A stretch of DNA of 64,000 nt from Hirudinaria manillensis (GCA_034509925.1 CM067529.1:8435501-8499500), one strand, 5' to 3'. Shown: positions 11,925 through 28,398, counted from the stretch's first letter. The notes: a model not told the origin generated them from the sequence alone. Translations and numbers: made by a program.

Positions 11925-12484
11925 GATATGTGTGGAGTTAATTGCAGAGTATTTAAGAAGTGATTTCAGAAGATTAATGTCATTATAAGGAGTACTGCCT
12001 GTTAGTGGAGCTGAAATCCAGGCTTTTAAATACACATGTGTTGCAAAGAGACAAATATCTCTTAGTCCTATCTCTTCTTTTGCTGTTAAGTGGAACTGGT
12101 TCCTAAACATACATACTTTCAAACTTGATGTCTTCCAATGATTTTGAAAGATCAATATTTTGACCAAAACATATTGTAGTTTCTTTAATAACAAATGTTG
12201 CCTTACAATCTGTCCAGGGCAGCTACTAAGCCTGGTGTTATAACACTTGTTCTGCCCCTTTTTTTCTTAATGGATATTTGAGATGAGCTGCCTTCAATTT
12301 CTTCTTCACTCATTCTTTTGTCTATCTTACATCTTGCATCTGCTTCTTCAGTATCTGTACTGCTATATGATAATATTTCTTGATCACTTTTCAAACCTTC
12401 CATTATATGTTTTCTGACAAGCATCTGTTCCTGTCTTTCTGATCTTTTCTCCTTTGCAGTTAATTTTGCATCCACACCTGCCAT
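11925..12484 (-). pseudogene. Repeat-family ORF (LTAKEKRSERQ...TPGLVAALDR type), decayed
   Basis: The minus-strand open frame 12484-12203 starts MAGVDAKLTAKEKRSERQEQ, is lysine- and acid-rich, and ends SVITPGLVAALDRL. A degraded continuation in shifted frames reads VIKETTICFGQNIDL and LNSKRRDRTKRYLSL to about 11925. TP-L-AALDR followed by a conserved helix and an RSSI-R-R segment is familiar from multicopy, repeat-encoded proteins in cnidarians, hemipterans and crustaceans. I do not know an accepted transposon name for it. The ATG lies only 134 bp from the AFG2 start on the opposite strand, so parts could be transcribed divergently. Confidence 0.5.
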
Positions 12485-12617
12485 CGACCCTTTATGAGAA
12501 ATTTAGGAACCATGTAAACCTATAGTTTAAACAGCCTTTTAATATATATTTGGTATGAAACTGAAAATTAATTTATCCAGTTAAAATAATTTAGAAACAA
12601 ATTTTTGCAGATTTAAT

Positions 12618-16198
<3,581 letters not shown>

Positions 16199-16240
16199 TC
16201 CGTGCTGATGATATCTTTACCATATTGCAAAATAAGCTCT

Positions 16241-16246
16241 AATAAA
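16241..16246 (+). promoter_or_regulatory. Poly(A) signal AATAAA for AFG2-like gene
   Basis: AATAAA lies 43 bp after the stop codon, within CTCTAATAAAGTAA. Confidence 0.6.
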
Positions 16247-16249
16247 GTA

Positions 16250-17740
16250 ATTACCTATGACTTCTGATTTATCTGGTAAAAATCACTCTGGTTTGGTGAT
16301 TTTATAATTATTGTGATGGAGTATGATGCCTTTGTTACTCCTGAATGGAAGAAATATAGTAGTTGTGTCAATTTTTTGTCCCAAGTACTTGTGAGGGTGA
16401 CAATATTACGGGTTCTTGTGCATTTTTTTCAAGGCTTGGGTAAAAATCTGAGCATGTTAATGCAGTATTTAATTGGAATGAATTTAGGTAATATAACCCC
16501 ATGGAAATAATGACCATCAATGATAAAATTATACGACGAAATGGGGGGATCTGTTTGCCCCTCTTTAATCGGTAGGAAAACTCCCTCGCGTGAAGAGGTG
16601 CCCATAAAGTTGGCGGAAATGTTGTTACTGGGGATTTTCTGCTAGAAATTGGTGTTCCAGACAAAATGCAAATGGATTTGCTGTCACGGTTTGAACAACC
16701 GAGACATCTATGAGACTGGAGTAACTGATCATAAGGACCTGGTCAAGGAAAGTTTCCCAGACATCTTTGGGTAAATATTTTCTTTGGGATGCTAAGGTAT
16801 AAATAATTGCTCATTGAGCTTGCCCCTAGATATGGTTTCAGGAGAGCTCAAGGAAATAACTAGCTAAACTATTACTTGAAGAGATTAAATTGTGAATTAG
16901 CCACGCCGATTCAGTTTAATTGTATGCATGTCCCATGTGGATAAGCAAGAGTTTTCTATGCGGCCATAGTCTGACGAGGTTTTTAGACCTTCAGTAGGAC
17001 ATATCCGGATTTCTCTGAATAAATTCCAGGCGCAAATGATGAATAATCGTTTTTGCGTCATCATTTATTGCCCTCAATTTTCCCTTACTCCTGGCCTCGA
17101 TCCATCTCCACCGGTAGTGACAAATGGACGATTATATTAATGTCGCATTAGTGACAGGCAAGACAACCCACAGGCAAAGATCTTTAATGCCTAACCCACT
17201 CAGACTCTAACCCTATTCAACTTCCTCTGGAAATTTATGGCAAATCTATAAAAATGTATGCCTGTGAATTGTCTTTTGCCCATCATTTATCCAAATAAAT
17301 GATTCTACTGCCACGTTGGCTTTTTAATTCATATAATAAGGAACTTCACTTTTACTAAACGTTCTAAATTCGACGTTATTCAATGTTCTATAGATTGTGT
17401 CACTTAATTCTCACAAAATACTTTTCTTAACTCGTTTTCAGATTATAATGTTTTCTCAGCACAAGTATTAGTTCTTTTTATCAGACAAAAAAAGCTTACG
17501 ATTTTTGTGATAGTTTCAATTAATTGCAAAATATTCGACGCTTAAGTACAAGTTATAGATGTTAATACTTGAGTTAAATCAATATAAAATTATTTAAATG
17601 TAAATCTTTAAATTACGCTTGTAGAAATCAACTTAATTTTACTATATTTTATAATAATTTAATTCCGTCATTATCGTATTTCGATTTCGTTGGCATCATA
17701 CTGTTGACTATTGACGTGTGATTGGCAGAGTGCTTCGTGG
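16250..17740. other. Intergenic stretch with a dispersed repeat
   Basis: No gene is recognised between the AFG2-like gene and KRTCAP2. Positions 16530-16790 have open pieces on both strands, with no family I recognise. Positions 17158-17304 resemble a second copy at 25228-25420. The KRTCAP2 promoter should lie at the right end. Confidence 0.35.
17158..17304 (+). repeat. Dispersed repeat, copy 1 (of at least 2)
   Basis: It shares an ordered set of matches with 25228-25420: AGACAAC, GATCTTTAAT, CTGG/TTTGGAAAT, GCAAATC/ATAAATC, TGTGCCT/TGCCTGTGAATT, CTTTTG and TTAT..AAATA..GATTC. The copies are diverged and gapped, as in an old SINE or MITE family. I see no coding capacity. Confidence 0.4.
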
Positions 17741-17744
17741 CAGA

Positions 17745-18792
17745 ATGGGTTGGTTTCTCAGGAGAATTGCTGAAAATTGTTGTGTTTAAATATTTATTAT
17801 TGTATATTGTATATTAAGTGGATAAGAGTAGTATCCAACGCTCTTTATCCACCCTTTAGATTTGGTGGGCAGGTTACATTAGCTGCCGAAGTTCAGAAGA
17901 AAGCTAATATACGCCTTAATAACACAATGAAACGATGTAACAGATACGTCGTTGTAAAGCATATAATGTCTGCGCAATGTTATCAGAGATGGTTGTTGCT
18001 CCAGACTTCCAACTATTAACCTAAATTCTTACAATTATATTTTGCAGCAGTCTTATCAACTGGTGCATCGTTTCTCATTTCATCCACAATGGGTGTTATT
18101 GTTTTTGCTGGAATGCAAATGTATAAAAGCCATCTTGCTGCTAATGAGTGGATGACAATACTTGGAGGTGGCCTGGGGTCCATTTTGTTCTGCCTTTTGC
18201 TCACTGTATCCTTTTTTAGTAATGAATTAAAATAATTGTAACATTAGTGAAAATTTGTTAACCTTTACTGTTTGCCCAGTGCATTAGCAACTTTGAAAAC
18301 ATTGCATTTGGTAAAGGTTTTCAGGCTCAACTCATTCCTGAAAGTAAGATGATGTTTGAATTGAATTTAATTGATTTTTTACATCTAAAGATTTTACAAA
18401 ATTAAGTCTAATAATCATCACAAATGATTTATTTATATTTTAGTCGTCTTTTCCCTGTTTGTGGCAATGTTTGCCTCAGGACTAGTTCACAGAGTGTGTG
18501 TTACAACATGGTGGGTAACCTAAATATTTTTGGTCAAGGCTTATAATTATCTTATATACATATATTATATATATGTTAACTGCAAAGAAAAAATTAACCT
18601 TATTATGTTTCATATTTTAGACTAGCTTTTTTTGCCAATGCATTTCTACCTTTTTACAATGTTCATCTTTCTAATTTCAGCTTCTTGTTTTCGTTGGTCC
18701 ACATTTATTACTTGAACAAGCTCTCACAAACGACTTTTGTTGCACCTGTTGCCAGCGTTGCAACAACAAAAAGTTTCAAAAAGAAAAACTGA
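17745..18792 (+). CDS. krtcap2: KRTCAP2-like oligosaccharyltransferase subunit
   Basis: Small multi-pass ER membrane protein. KRTCAP2 is a subunit of the STT3A-containing oligosaccharyltransferase and helps dock it at the translocon for co-translational N-glycosylation. Exons are 17745-17748 (ATG plus one base), 18048-18205 (TGASFLISST, VFAGMQMYKSHLAANEWMT, GGGLGSILF), 18280-18343 (CISNFENIAFGKGFQAQLIP), 18444-18510 (FVAMFASGLVHRVCVTTC) and 18681-18792 (FSLVHIYYLNKLS, lysine-rich tail KSFKKKN, stop). They total 405 nt, or 134 residues, close to the 136 of human KRTCAP2. FAGMQMY, FGKGFQA, FASGL-HRVC-TTC and YYLNK-S are family motifs. The four-base first coding exon (ATGG|GTTGGT) is inferred because it gives M-A-V-L-S-TGAS, in register with relatives. 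The rest is clear. Confidence 0.93.
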
Positions 18793-18860
18793 TTTGATTT
18801 CCATTGTGAAAGCCTACTGTTAGGCTATTGTTGTTATTCTTAATTTGTCACATATACAGA

Positions 18861-18866
18861 AATAAA
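18861..18866 (+). promoter_or_regulatory. Poly(A) signal AATAAA for KRTCAP2-like gene
   Basis: AATAAA occurs 68 bp after the KRTCAP2 stop, inside CAGAAATAAAAATG. Confidence 0.6.
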
Positions 18867-18869
18867 AAT

Positions 18870-21818
18870 GCATTCTATATTGTCTCCCATTAAAAATCTT
18901 AAGAGTAATTTTAGTCTGATTCTGGGGTTTTACAGTCTCCATGGACAACATATACAATCCAATGAGTTTCAGCTTGTTGTCGAGTCAGCATCATAAAATT
19001 CTTGTATTGTTGAGAATGTTTTTACATTGCTTTCCATATACAAATGCTTGCTTTGTGACATGGAACAACCATTCTTATTACATTTCAGTTCTTTCAATGC
19101 ATCTAGTTTGTTTTCAAAATGATAAGGTTACTTTTCATATATAGTTCCATTAGGAGGCAGTAAATGTTCAGCTTGACTCAGGTTGTCAAGCAAACTGGTG
19201 TGAACTGAGGGTAATATAGATGGTGGGGTTGTAAGCCTGAATAAAAAAAAAGTAATTTTTTAGATTTATTTTTGATGATAGGAATGCACTGATATCAATC
19301 ATAAGAATACATTTCATTCACATGAGAATTTGGTCATAACTCTATCTTTTTGTGATATAAAAAACCCACGATGAGACTCGGATCATGATTTACTGGCATG
19401 GCCGATCATTTATGACATTCACAATAAAATATGATTTCATAACTCAATAAAGTTTTTAGCTGAAAATTTATTTATTTGGTTGATTAATGTGTAATTGGTT
19501 TATTTTTTATTTATTAAACTTTGGTGGGGTAATTAATGGGGTAAACGTCAGCAAACATGAGCATCGAGGGTTCACGTGATTGGGCCATGAATGCTTAAAA
19601 TTGAATGACATCGTAGAAACTTGATGCAATTGAATATGACGAGGGAAGTTGTTGAGGAGAAAGAAAAATAATCGGCGGGATTAGAAGATATTTGCGAGCT
19701 GAGAAAAAAAGAGCTAGGGTGATCAAGATGTAGGGAAGCCTAATAGGTGAAGACCTTGTAATCAATCACAACAGCGAGAACGTCGAGACCAGCGAGACTA
19801 GCTTCTTGAAGGTGTGAATCTAAATGCGCTTAATGGAATTTCCCTTCGAAGAGATCGAATATTGCCTAATAATAAAAATAATTATGTGAAAGTTTGTCAT
19901 TACTTTAGCATCTTAGACTGGGGGATGACAGAATTAATTTTTAGATCTAATATTTAAATTCATTTTATATGGTTTTCCCCGTCAAATTTGTATCACTCCT
20001 AGGGAAGCATGGTTTTGCCGTCGCCAAAGTCTTCTAGATCTGCTGCTGTGGCCGTGATAAGCCACTAGGAGTCAGTTTAATCTCCGCAAGACTGGCATAA
20101 CGAATCCACGACATCATAAGTAGCACCACAAATTCTAGGCGCTTCATAAAAGCAAAGATATATTTGGCATTGATTCATACATGCTTTTCTTGATAGGTTG
20201 GTTCCTATCACTTCTCCCGTAAATCGAAGTTTTAGCGAGTTTTTAGGCCCTTCTTCTTGCGATTCAAAATAAATTAAAAATAGCAATTATCGATAAGGTT
20301 TTGGGGAATTTGAAGATTTGTGGTTCATAATAGAGAAAGTGAGACCATTATGTTATTTACCAAAGGATGCATCTCTGCAAATATTTACGAACTTGACCAT
20401 GGATTCGATCTGCCGACCGATGGACATCTTTTTTGCACATCCAAAAGTGTGCTGAAATAACCTGCTTATTGACTGATTTGGAAACAGCTGACACATGAGG
20501 TTTTAATTGCGTTTTCTCAAAATTTTAGTACATAAATCAAGTGAACCTGTGCTTAAATAAGATTATAATAAAATTATTATAAGTGAGTAGTAACTAGTTA
20601 TTGATACGTTGCAATTATTAACAATTAATTATTAATTAAAGAAACCTAATCGATGAAACGAAAGTTTTTATCTTTCCTTTAACTTTCTAAGTAGATGACC
20701 TTGCAAGACTTATTTATAAATGGCCCACGACAGACATCACCTCATCGGTGCAAACATCATGCCAGTGCTTTATTTTTCTTTTAGCAAACAATTCCAGGTT
20801 CCGCTTTGAAACACCAACTATCTTAAATTATTAAATTGCAACTAATTTAATGAGCAATAAGATCGTGCAATATCCTATTCACCATTTTGGAAGTCCGAGC
20901 TAAATAAATGCTATAAAAAAATTATTTGTCGCGTTCATAACCCGCCCTGCACCCTCAGAAAGGGCCCATAGGGGCACAATATTTTATGGTCGGGCGCCCC
21001 CATGAGACACCGATGCTAAAAAAAAATACTCAGAATATCAGTTAGCTGCGTCAACATAACTATAATCAACCATTATTTTCTTGTTTTATTATATAGCATG
21101 CAATGCAGACAGCGATACTACAAGTTAAGCATTTGTTGACAAACATTAAAATTGTTGAACTCATGAGAATTTAAAAAAACGCATCTCACGTGTGCAACTA
21201 CGCCAGAGGAGGCTTATAAAACACTTTCGTTGTTACTCATACTTCCTTCATTTTGTAGAGGTGATGATGATGGCGATGATGATGGTCTGACGATGAACTG
21301 AATTCTTAGTTTAAGTGAATCTGAGAACAAAGCAAAACCAAGTTTGTATCATTATTTAGTTTCTAAAATATTAATTGTTTAATTATCATTAGATATGAAT
21401 AGGTAACTGTAACATTGTGAAATGATGGTGAGGTTACATATCGAGTTTTCTATTCAATAATTAACCCTGAACAAATTAGAAAATTTATGAATTGAAACGT
21501 CAGCTGTGATTTTATAGTCATCTTTCATTATTATGTCTTAAGGTAATTATAGGAGTCTTCTAATTACATATAATTAGTTTGGCAGATAATTTGTTATTGT
21601 GCTAGCAAGGGATTTTAAACTTGATCGTAACTGCTAATGACAATTATGAGGAGCTATACGTAACTGCTAAATGCCTCTTTCAATATTAACCTAATTCTAC
21701 AAATTAAGAAAAGAAATTTAAAAAAAAAACAAATTATTATTTACCCAGAAATATTTAATTTAACACATTGTGACATATTATTATCGATATTTTACAGAAA
21801 TTATTTTACAAATCGGAT
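18870..21818. other. Intergenic and Wnt upstream region
   Basis: No exon recognised. An ATG-rich GAT/ATG run (21260-21295) lies about 0.5 kb before the Wnt signal-peptide exon and could be 5' UTR or promoter with short upstream ORFs. Minus-strand frame 20286-20077 is open but unrecognised. Confidence 0.3.
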
Positions 21819-24800
21819 ATGAGTTCGAGGGTCGTTTTATTGGCAACCTTTCTCCTTCTGGTCTCTCAGGTCAAGGTCAAAGGATCATGGTGGTGAGGTC
21901 AAAATTATTCCATCACTTTTAGCCTTAAAAAAATAGGGAGGATTTTTTTCTTAGAATGAAAACATTGTTTTGATTTCGGAGAAACTGGTATTTTCATAAG
22001 AAAATGTGCTGTTAGGTAAGGCAAAAAGCCGTTCTTAAAATATGAGCAATTGTCGAGCGAATCCCCAAAAATCATAATTCACAAGTTAATAATTGCTTAA
22101 GATACCCTCAATTCTTTATGATGACAATAAAGTAAAGATTACAATTGATGTTGAGGATTATGATGATGGCTCATTGGATGTTAATTGGAAGTGGATAGTT
22201 TGTTATAGAACAATCGAATGAGGTTTATTTATTATCAACACCTCATCATGGAACTTCTGAAAGGAATAGACATGAAATTTGATACCAGACAAGCGGAGAT
22301 AAAACTTTCATAACAGCATCGCATTGAAGCTCATAAATCATACAGAGAAATTGTATTATCATTGTTGTTGTTTTATTATTAATATATTAAGCCTTATAAC
22401 GATAATTATTCATATTGTTTAATTATATTTCTCCTGGTATAATTAATAATATTATTACGAAAATATGTGAAAAGTGCAATGATTTGAGATATGAGAAATT
22501 TCTAGGTGGCAACATCTTCAAAGCTTGTCAATCAAGTTCGGTTGTTGTTTCAAAGTTGATGTTAAATTTGGAACACTTATTGAATGCGGCGCCTTGTCAA
22601 TTTAAAGTTAATTTTAATTGCTTAGAGCATAACATTCGTTCATCCTTTCATTCATTCATTCATTCTTTCGTCAGTATAATAAAATTGATAAAACAATTAT
22701 GATAATAGGGTATCTGTTACCTTAAAATGATGTTATTATTAGATTCACTATTAGATTGTTACTATTATCCTTATATAGAGGAAACATTTTTATGCTGTTT
22801 CCGCAGTTTCTCTCTTCTCGGATTCAAATTACAAGATGTACGACGTATTTTGGTTGATCCAGGCCTGAACTATGTAAAAAAAATGAATGATAAATACTGC
22901 AAAAAAAAATTAAAAATCGTATTAAAAAATGAAAGTAGTAACGAACGTATTTCGTAGTTTTTTAAATCAAACCAGGTTTAATCATGGGTGCATACCATCA
23001 TCAACAAGTAACTCGTAACAAATCAATGCCAGTTTTTAATTTCTGTAAAAAAAATTAGATGTGCAAAAATATACAGCGATAATTAACTTTTTTACTGGAA
23101 ATAATGCCTTTCATCGTCACCAATGCACTATCAAATTTAAAAATGTTAAATATTTTTCTCCTAATTTTTCATTTGTGTTCATGGTCTGATTCAGTGTCCA
23201 AATAATATCCAGCAAACATTGATGGATTCCAGCTTCCCTGACATCGTTTTGCCATTTGAGCAAAGCCCTGGGAAAATGTACTATTAATTCACTATTTTAA
23301 CCATTAACAGCACACATCGTAGAGAAGTTCAAGGATTTGTAGATGAAATGAATTTTGGATAACTCTCACACTTCCTTGTTTTTGATTTTATGAGAAGCTA
23401 TTAAATCGTTCGAAACTAAATGTGCGACGTTCTTGCAATCTCCAAGAAAATTGTCAATTGTGTCTTCATTGGCTTTCTAGGCAAACTTTTGTCATTCAAC
23501 AACAGGTCTTTGAAGTATTTGCCACTCATCAATTGTCTGCTCCAAGGGACAACAAGCATGTTTTCGTGGTCCTTGGTTATTCTTAAAACATCAGTCTTAA
23601 ACAGTGAAAGCATTCTAAGTCTTTTGTTAATTACTTTTTGCGAAATTCCTAAGTCACTTTTAATTCACAATTTTATATGAGTAGACAAATACATTAGTAA
23701 AACAGAAATAGATGTCTGGTCTTTCTGTTCTTATGTATTCGTTGGGACGTCTTTTCGAATGCTTTTGAGCATACTTGACATCAGAAGGCACATGCCACAC
23801 ATTAAATGCGAGCAGCCAATTCCTTGTTTTGATCACCAATTTTAAAGATGATGTGATTCCTTTACGCGACCAGTTATTTGACGTCTCTTATGAATAATGT
23901 GCATATTCGCCACAATTACAGCAGATCGTATTACGATATTGAACCGGTACCAATCGTCTGTAGTAGAGATATGTCGTTAATGTAGTATAACTTATATCAT
24001 ATATAAAGTGCTCGTTGTGGTGATACTAAAATTCCAAGTGAAAAGTAATATATACTGAAAATATAAGCATACACTATAAATACTTAAAATCCATCCAAGT
24101 ATGCAAGACACTTTCATATCTTTCGTAGAATGTCAGGCTAACAGTGTCCGTCCGAGCACGCCAAGAACGGAATAGCCCTCTTAAATTGAGACCTCACAAA
24201 GTACAAGCTATTCGGTAGCCCACTAAGTTTCAAGTTAGCTCTGGTTTAACTATTAAGTTAGATTCACATACCAAAACCAGCTTAATTTAACGGAATTGCT
24301 TGACACTGACCTACTTGTAAAACCTGGACATTTCCAGATTGTACAATGCGTTGCCCGTAGGTTTGTTAAAGAAATAAAAATTGTTAATCCCAAATTGGAA
24401 AAACCACTACAAATCAGAAGATTACAAAAAATTTGATATGATTTTTGCGAACAGATGTGAAAAATACACGTGGCATAATAATGTACATGAAGAAAATATC
24501 TTGTTTCAGCTGTTTACCATGTTATTATCATGAATTATTTGAATGACCTCAGCCTTAATGAGGGAATGATTTTACTGTAGATGATTTTATCTTAAAACCC
24601 CTTTGGGGATGTTTGCCAATATAGTTTTTATCGCGGTTGTTATTATATTTAGATATATGGAATGATTAATTCTGATCTTTAACCCTTTCGCAGTTTTAAA
24701 AGCTCTCAACAAATACCAGGGCTCAAAATTTAGGCTTCGAAAGGAGCAAAAAAACACATTGTGTTTTGCAAGTGCTAAAACAAATTAGATAATGTCATAA

Positions 24801-27800
24801 ATAGTTTCGATGATATTAAAATTATCAAAAATTCAACATCGCATTCCGTATTTGAATATTTTGATAATTATTATAAGTATCTACTGGAAAATATATTCTC
24901 AAGCATCTTTTTAAATTTTAATGGAAAGTGAAATCAATTATGGAAATGTTAAGTTTCAATGTTTTGATGAGCTGACAACTGACATGATGAATGAGGCATC
25001 GTGCTCGCTCACCTTTCACCTTTTATAAGCCTCCTTGCTTTGTGAATATTTTCCGGGTGTTGAAATACAATAAAGCATGTATATGCAATTACATAATTGC
25101 AAATGAAAAAATGGAATTAAATCACTATGCTGCCAATATTTCGAGCCATCAATATTGAACACTTACTTAAGTTGTTCCTGAAGTACTAAATGATATTCTT
25201 ATTAAGGTAAAATAAATAATGGGTAAGATAAAAGACAACTCGCGTGAGGGGATCTTTAATAACAAACCCGCCTAAAAACTCAATCTAAATCTACCAAGAT
25301 CCTATCCTAACCTTAATCTATCTCCTGACTTTGGAAATCCACGATAAATCGATGCAACTTGTGCCTTAATGAGTCGGCTTTTGTCACTTATTAAATAGAC
25401 AGATTCAATAAAGGTGGATCAGAAAAATTGATCGTGCACCACAAATCGAATGGAATTGTTACGAGCGTCAGTAGAAAGATGAAATATTAAATCTAAAAAT
25501 GTTTCATGAGTTCACATGAAATTCATACCCGCATCAAAATATCTTAATCTGTTAAAATGTGTCGGCATCTTGAGTACATGAACTTTCGAACGGAAATCCA
25601 AATCTGCAAAAGAGCAATCATTGCTGTTTCGTGGACAAAAAGGAAGAACCGCTTTGTAACATACGGTTTATTTGTATTGTCGAAGTTTTGCTAATGTATG
25701 AGGCATAACCATTGGAGTTGGTGAATGTCTTTGCATCCTTAAGTTTATCGCCATCAGCATAAGTAACTTGAATTATTGCAGAACAAATCGTTTAAATGGA
25801 TCCGCAATTGATCGTAAAAAGTATATTAATGATTTTTAAATTATCGCATTATCTATTTATTTAGATTACATAATGTTAGTTATGGGGTAATTGGTACTTG
25901 TACATGAGTAGGACTCGATTTCAGGTATTCGACCTTATACTTGTTTGGTATGATAATTACTTAGTAGATTCTTATTGTGGACATAATATAAAGCCATTAC
26001 ATGGCATGACAAAAAAGACTAATTGCACGATACGTCATCGCAAAATGACCCGAAAGGGATGTACTCCAATTGACTTTGGCATTGGAAATATTTGATGTCC
26101 AGTTAATTGACAGATAATAAATAATAATAACCTTCTGAAAACTATGAACAGTTTAAATGATTATAATTTAAACATTTCCAAATCACTTTTCGATTCGATT
26201 CGTAAAGCTATTTTTTCTACGATATTATATGACAAGTTGACCTGTGATTTGTGAAAAATAAAATTTACGATCTCATAAAAATTCTTGTTAATAAATCTTT
26301 ATTATCAGTGTTCTCGGTTACAATAAGGACTTTAGGACTGTCCAAATATTTTCAATTCAGCTCGTGCAGGACATTGATTTTAATATTTTTACTAAGATTA
26401 ACTTCTTAGCGTTATATTTTTCTCTCATTAAGTGATTTTAAAATGGTTCGTCTGCGTTTTTGAATAAAGAGGGTCATTTTGTTCGCAGAATTCATAAGAA
26501 ATATTATATTAAAAAAATCTAGCTATAAAATGCACCTGTGCCTGTGCAAAGTTCGAATGTGGTTTATGGTGGTGACAGTTTTCCCCATAAATCAGTTCCC
26601 ATCTAAAATGAGACGACAGAAGAGATGAGCACAATGTACGCTACTTGCCGCCTCTGATCGCTATTTTGAGTGGCAGAGTAGATAATGAAAAGCTTAATTA
26701 GAAACAGAAGCTTAATAATAAAATATGTCCCCATTCTTTCTCGATATTTCAACCTTGTTAAAAGTCTCGCGCAATTTGATGCTTCTTTCTCAGGAACCTC
26801 GGAGCGACACATTTCCAGGATGACGACGATGACGATGATGACGGCCTTCGTGGAAACGGACTCGGAATTGAAGATTTTGACTGCCAGAATTTTCATGGCT
26901 TTTCTTCAGGTCAGAAAAGAATGTGCAGAGAGCATTCTGATCACATGGCAGTTATAAGCAAGGGACTCAAGATGGGCCTGGAGGAATGCCAATGGCAATT
27001 CCGGCAAAGGAGGTGGAATTGCACCCTCGGAAATTCAACTTTTCCATTTAATTTCCCCACCCAAGCTGGTGCTTCCTACTCTTCTATTTTTATATACAAT
27101 TATCGCATCAACAAAGAGTGGACATCAAAATTTTAAATTTCTACAGGAACTCCTGAGGTTGGTTTCGTCTACGCCATGATGTCAGCCAGTGTGGTCCATT
27201 CTCTGTCCAGGGCATGTAGAAATGGAGAGTTGAAGTCTTGTGGATGCAGCAGCAAAAAAAGACCTCAATCTTTGCCAAAAGATTGGTTGTGGCAGGGATG
27301 CGGTGATAACTCGGTGTATGGCTACAAATTTGCTGTGGCATTTGTCGATTCAAGAGAACGAGAGAAGAATTATCCGAGAAGAACGAAAGAGTTGGCCCGT
27401 GTATTAATGAATATTCACAACAACGAGGCTGGAAGAAGGGTAAAGAAGCACATTCACTTATTTTTTTTATCACCCATGATATACGTTCATTTAGAAATAG
27501 ATATATTTGTCAGTAGGTTAATTTAAAGAAAGTAGTACATAGCCTTTCCATAAATTTTTCTCGAAAATAGCCGATAGGGCTTATTTTCGGTGGGATGTCT
27601 TATATCTATAAAGACAATAATATGCAGGCATGTAAAAATCATGTTTAAGGTAGTTTTAGTCATTTATTGTAGCCAATCAATTAAAGCATATATTTAAATC
27701 TGCGTAGTACATGTCGTGTTTTTTCTATATATATATATATTTTTTTTTTAGAGTAAATGCTTATTTTCTGGTTAAGTTAGGTTTCTGTTTATTTTCGGGG

Positions 27801-28398
27801 AAAGTTTAAGTCATGAAAAACAAGAGTTAACAATATTTTTGAGCATTACAAGTATTAAACCCAATATGCATTTCATGATATTTATTTGTTTGAATTTCGT
27901 TTTATCTCAGATTTGGCTAAAATTTCACTTCTTCAGGCTGTGCATGCGTATGTAAGGCCCGCCTGCAAATGCCACGGAGTTTCAGGATCGTGCAACGTGA
28001 AAACTTGTTGGAATCAAATGCCTTCACTGAGAGAAACGGGGAGCAGGTTAAAGGAAAGATTCAATGCAGCAAGTGAAATGAGATTCAACCGACATGGGAC
28101 CAACCTAGTTCAGAGGTACCGTCGATTCAACAAACCGACAAAAGAAGATCTTGTGTACACCGATCCACCGCCTGATTACTGTCTCTCTGACCCCAGAGTA
28201 GGTTCTTTTGGAACCACAGGTCGAAACTGCAATAAGACTTCAGCAGGAATGGACGGCTGCTCGCTGATGTGTTGTGGTAGAGGCTATCACTCGAGGAGGT
28301 TGCTGATCAGAGAGAAATGTCATTGCAAGTTTCATTGGTGTTGCATCGTCAAATGCAAAACTTGCGAGCACGTTGTGGACGTCCAGACGTGCAAATGA
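21819..28398 (+). CDS. Secreted Wnt ligand, closest to Wnt5
   Basis: Secreted lipid-modified signalling protein that acts through Frizzled receptors. Exons are 21819-21892 (signal peptide [17 protein letters not shown], then GSWW), 26794-27068 (NLGA, an eight-Asp run, [33 protein letters not shown]), 27147-27439 ([65 protein letters not shown]) and 27937-28398 ([58 protein letters not shown]). All junctions are in frame: 1104 nt, 367 residues, a normal Wnt length. The Ser in [10 protein letters not shown] is the palmitoleoylation site. RPKDLPRDWLW-GGCGDN, F-FVDARERE, DLVYIDPSPDYC and [14 protein letters not shown] are most Wnt5-like, but Wnt4 or Wnt16 cannot be excluded without a tree. The first intron is 4.9 kb. 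The acidic insert after NLGA is unusual. An AATAAA lies at 28509. Confidence 0.93.
23416..23900 (-). pseudogene. Decayed repeat-encoded protein fragment
   Basis: The minus strand reads [13 protein letters not shown], stop, CVACAF, then [16 protein letters not shown]. Further on, 23613-23416 reads [20 protein letters not shown] and [31 protein letters not shown] is a motif I associate with a multicopy repeat-encoded protein of arthropods and cnidarians, the same family as the fragment at 32290-32760. The first piece fits that memory; the second is only adjacent. Several stops show that it is dead. Confidence 0.35.
25228..25420 (+). repeat. Dispersed repeat, copy 2
   Basis: Diverged match to 17158-17304 in the same order and strand (AGACAAC..GATCTTTAAT..GGAAAT..CTTTTG..TTAT.AAATA..GATTC). 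It lies within the first Wnt intron. Confidence 0.4.

Larger units (their letters stand above)
21893..26793 (+). other. Large first intron of the Wnt gene
   Basis: Donor TG|GTGAGG at 21893 and acceptor TTTCTCAG|G at 26793. The intron holds a diverged repeat copy (25228-25420) and a decayed repeat-encoded fragment on the minus strand (23410-23900). I recognise no other gene inside. Long first introns of Wnt genes often carry enhancers, but I see no specific site that I can name. Confidence 0.6.

Noticed and set aside
16368-16664. Minus-strand 98-codon frame after the AFG2-like gene
   Set aside because: No family features. The plus strand here also has broken repeat-like pieces, so neither is supported as a gene.
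20077-20286. Minus-strand 69-codon frame with several Cys
   Set aside because: No conserved pattern recognised and no exon boundaries; left unannotated.
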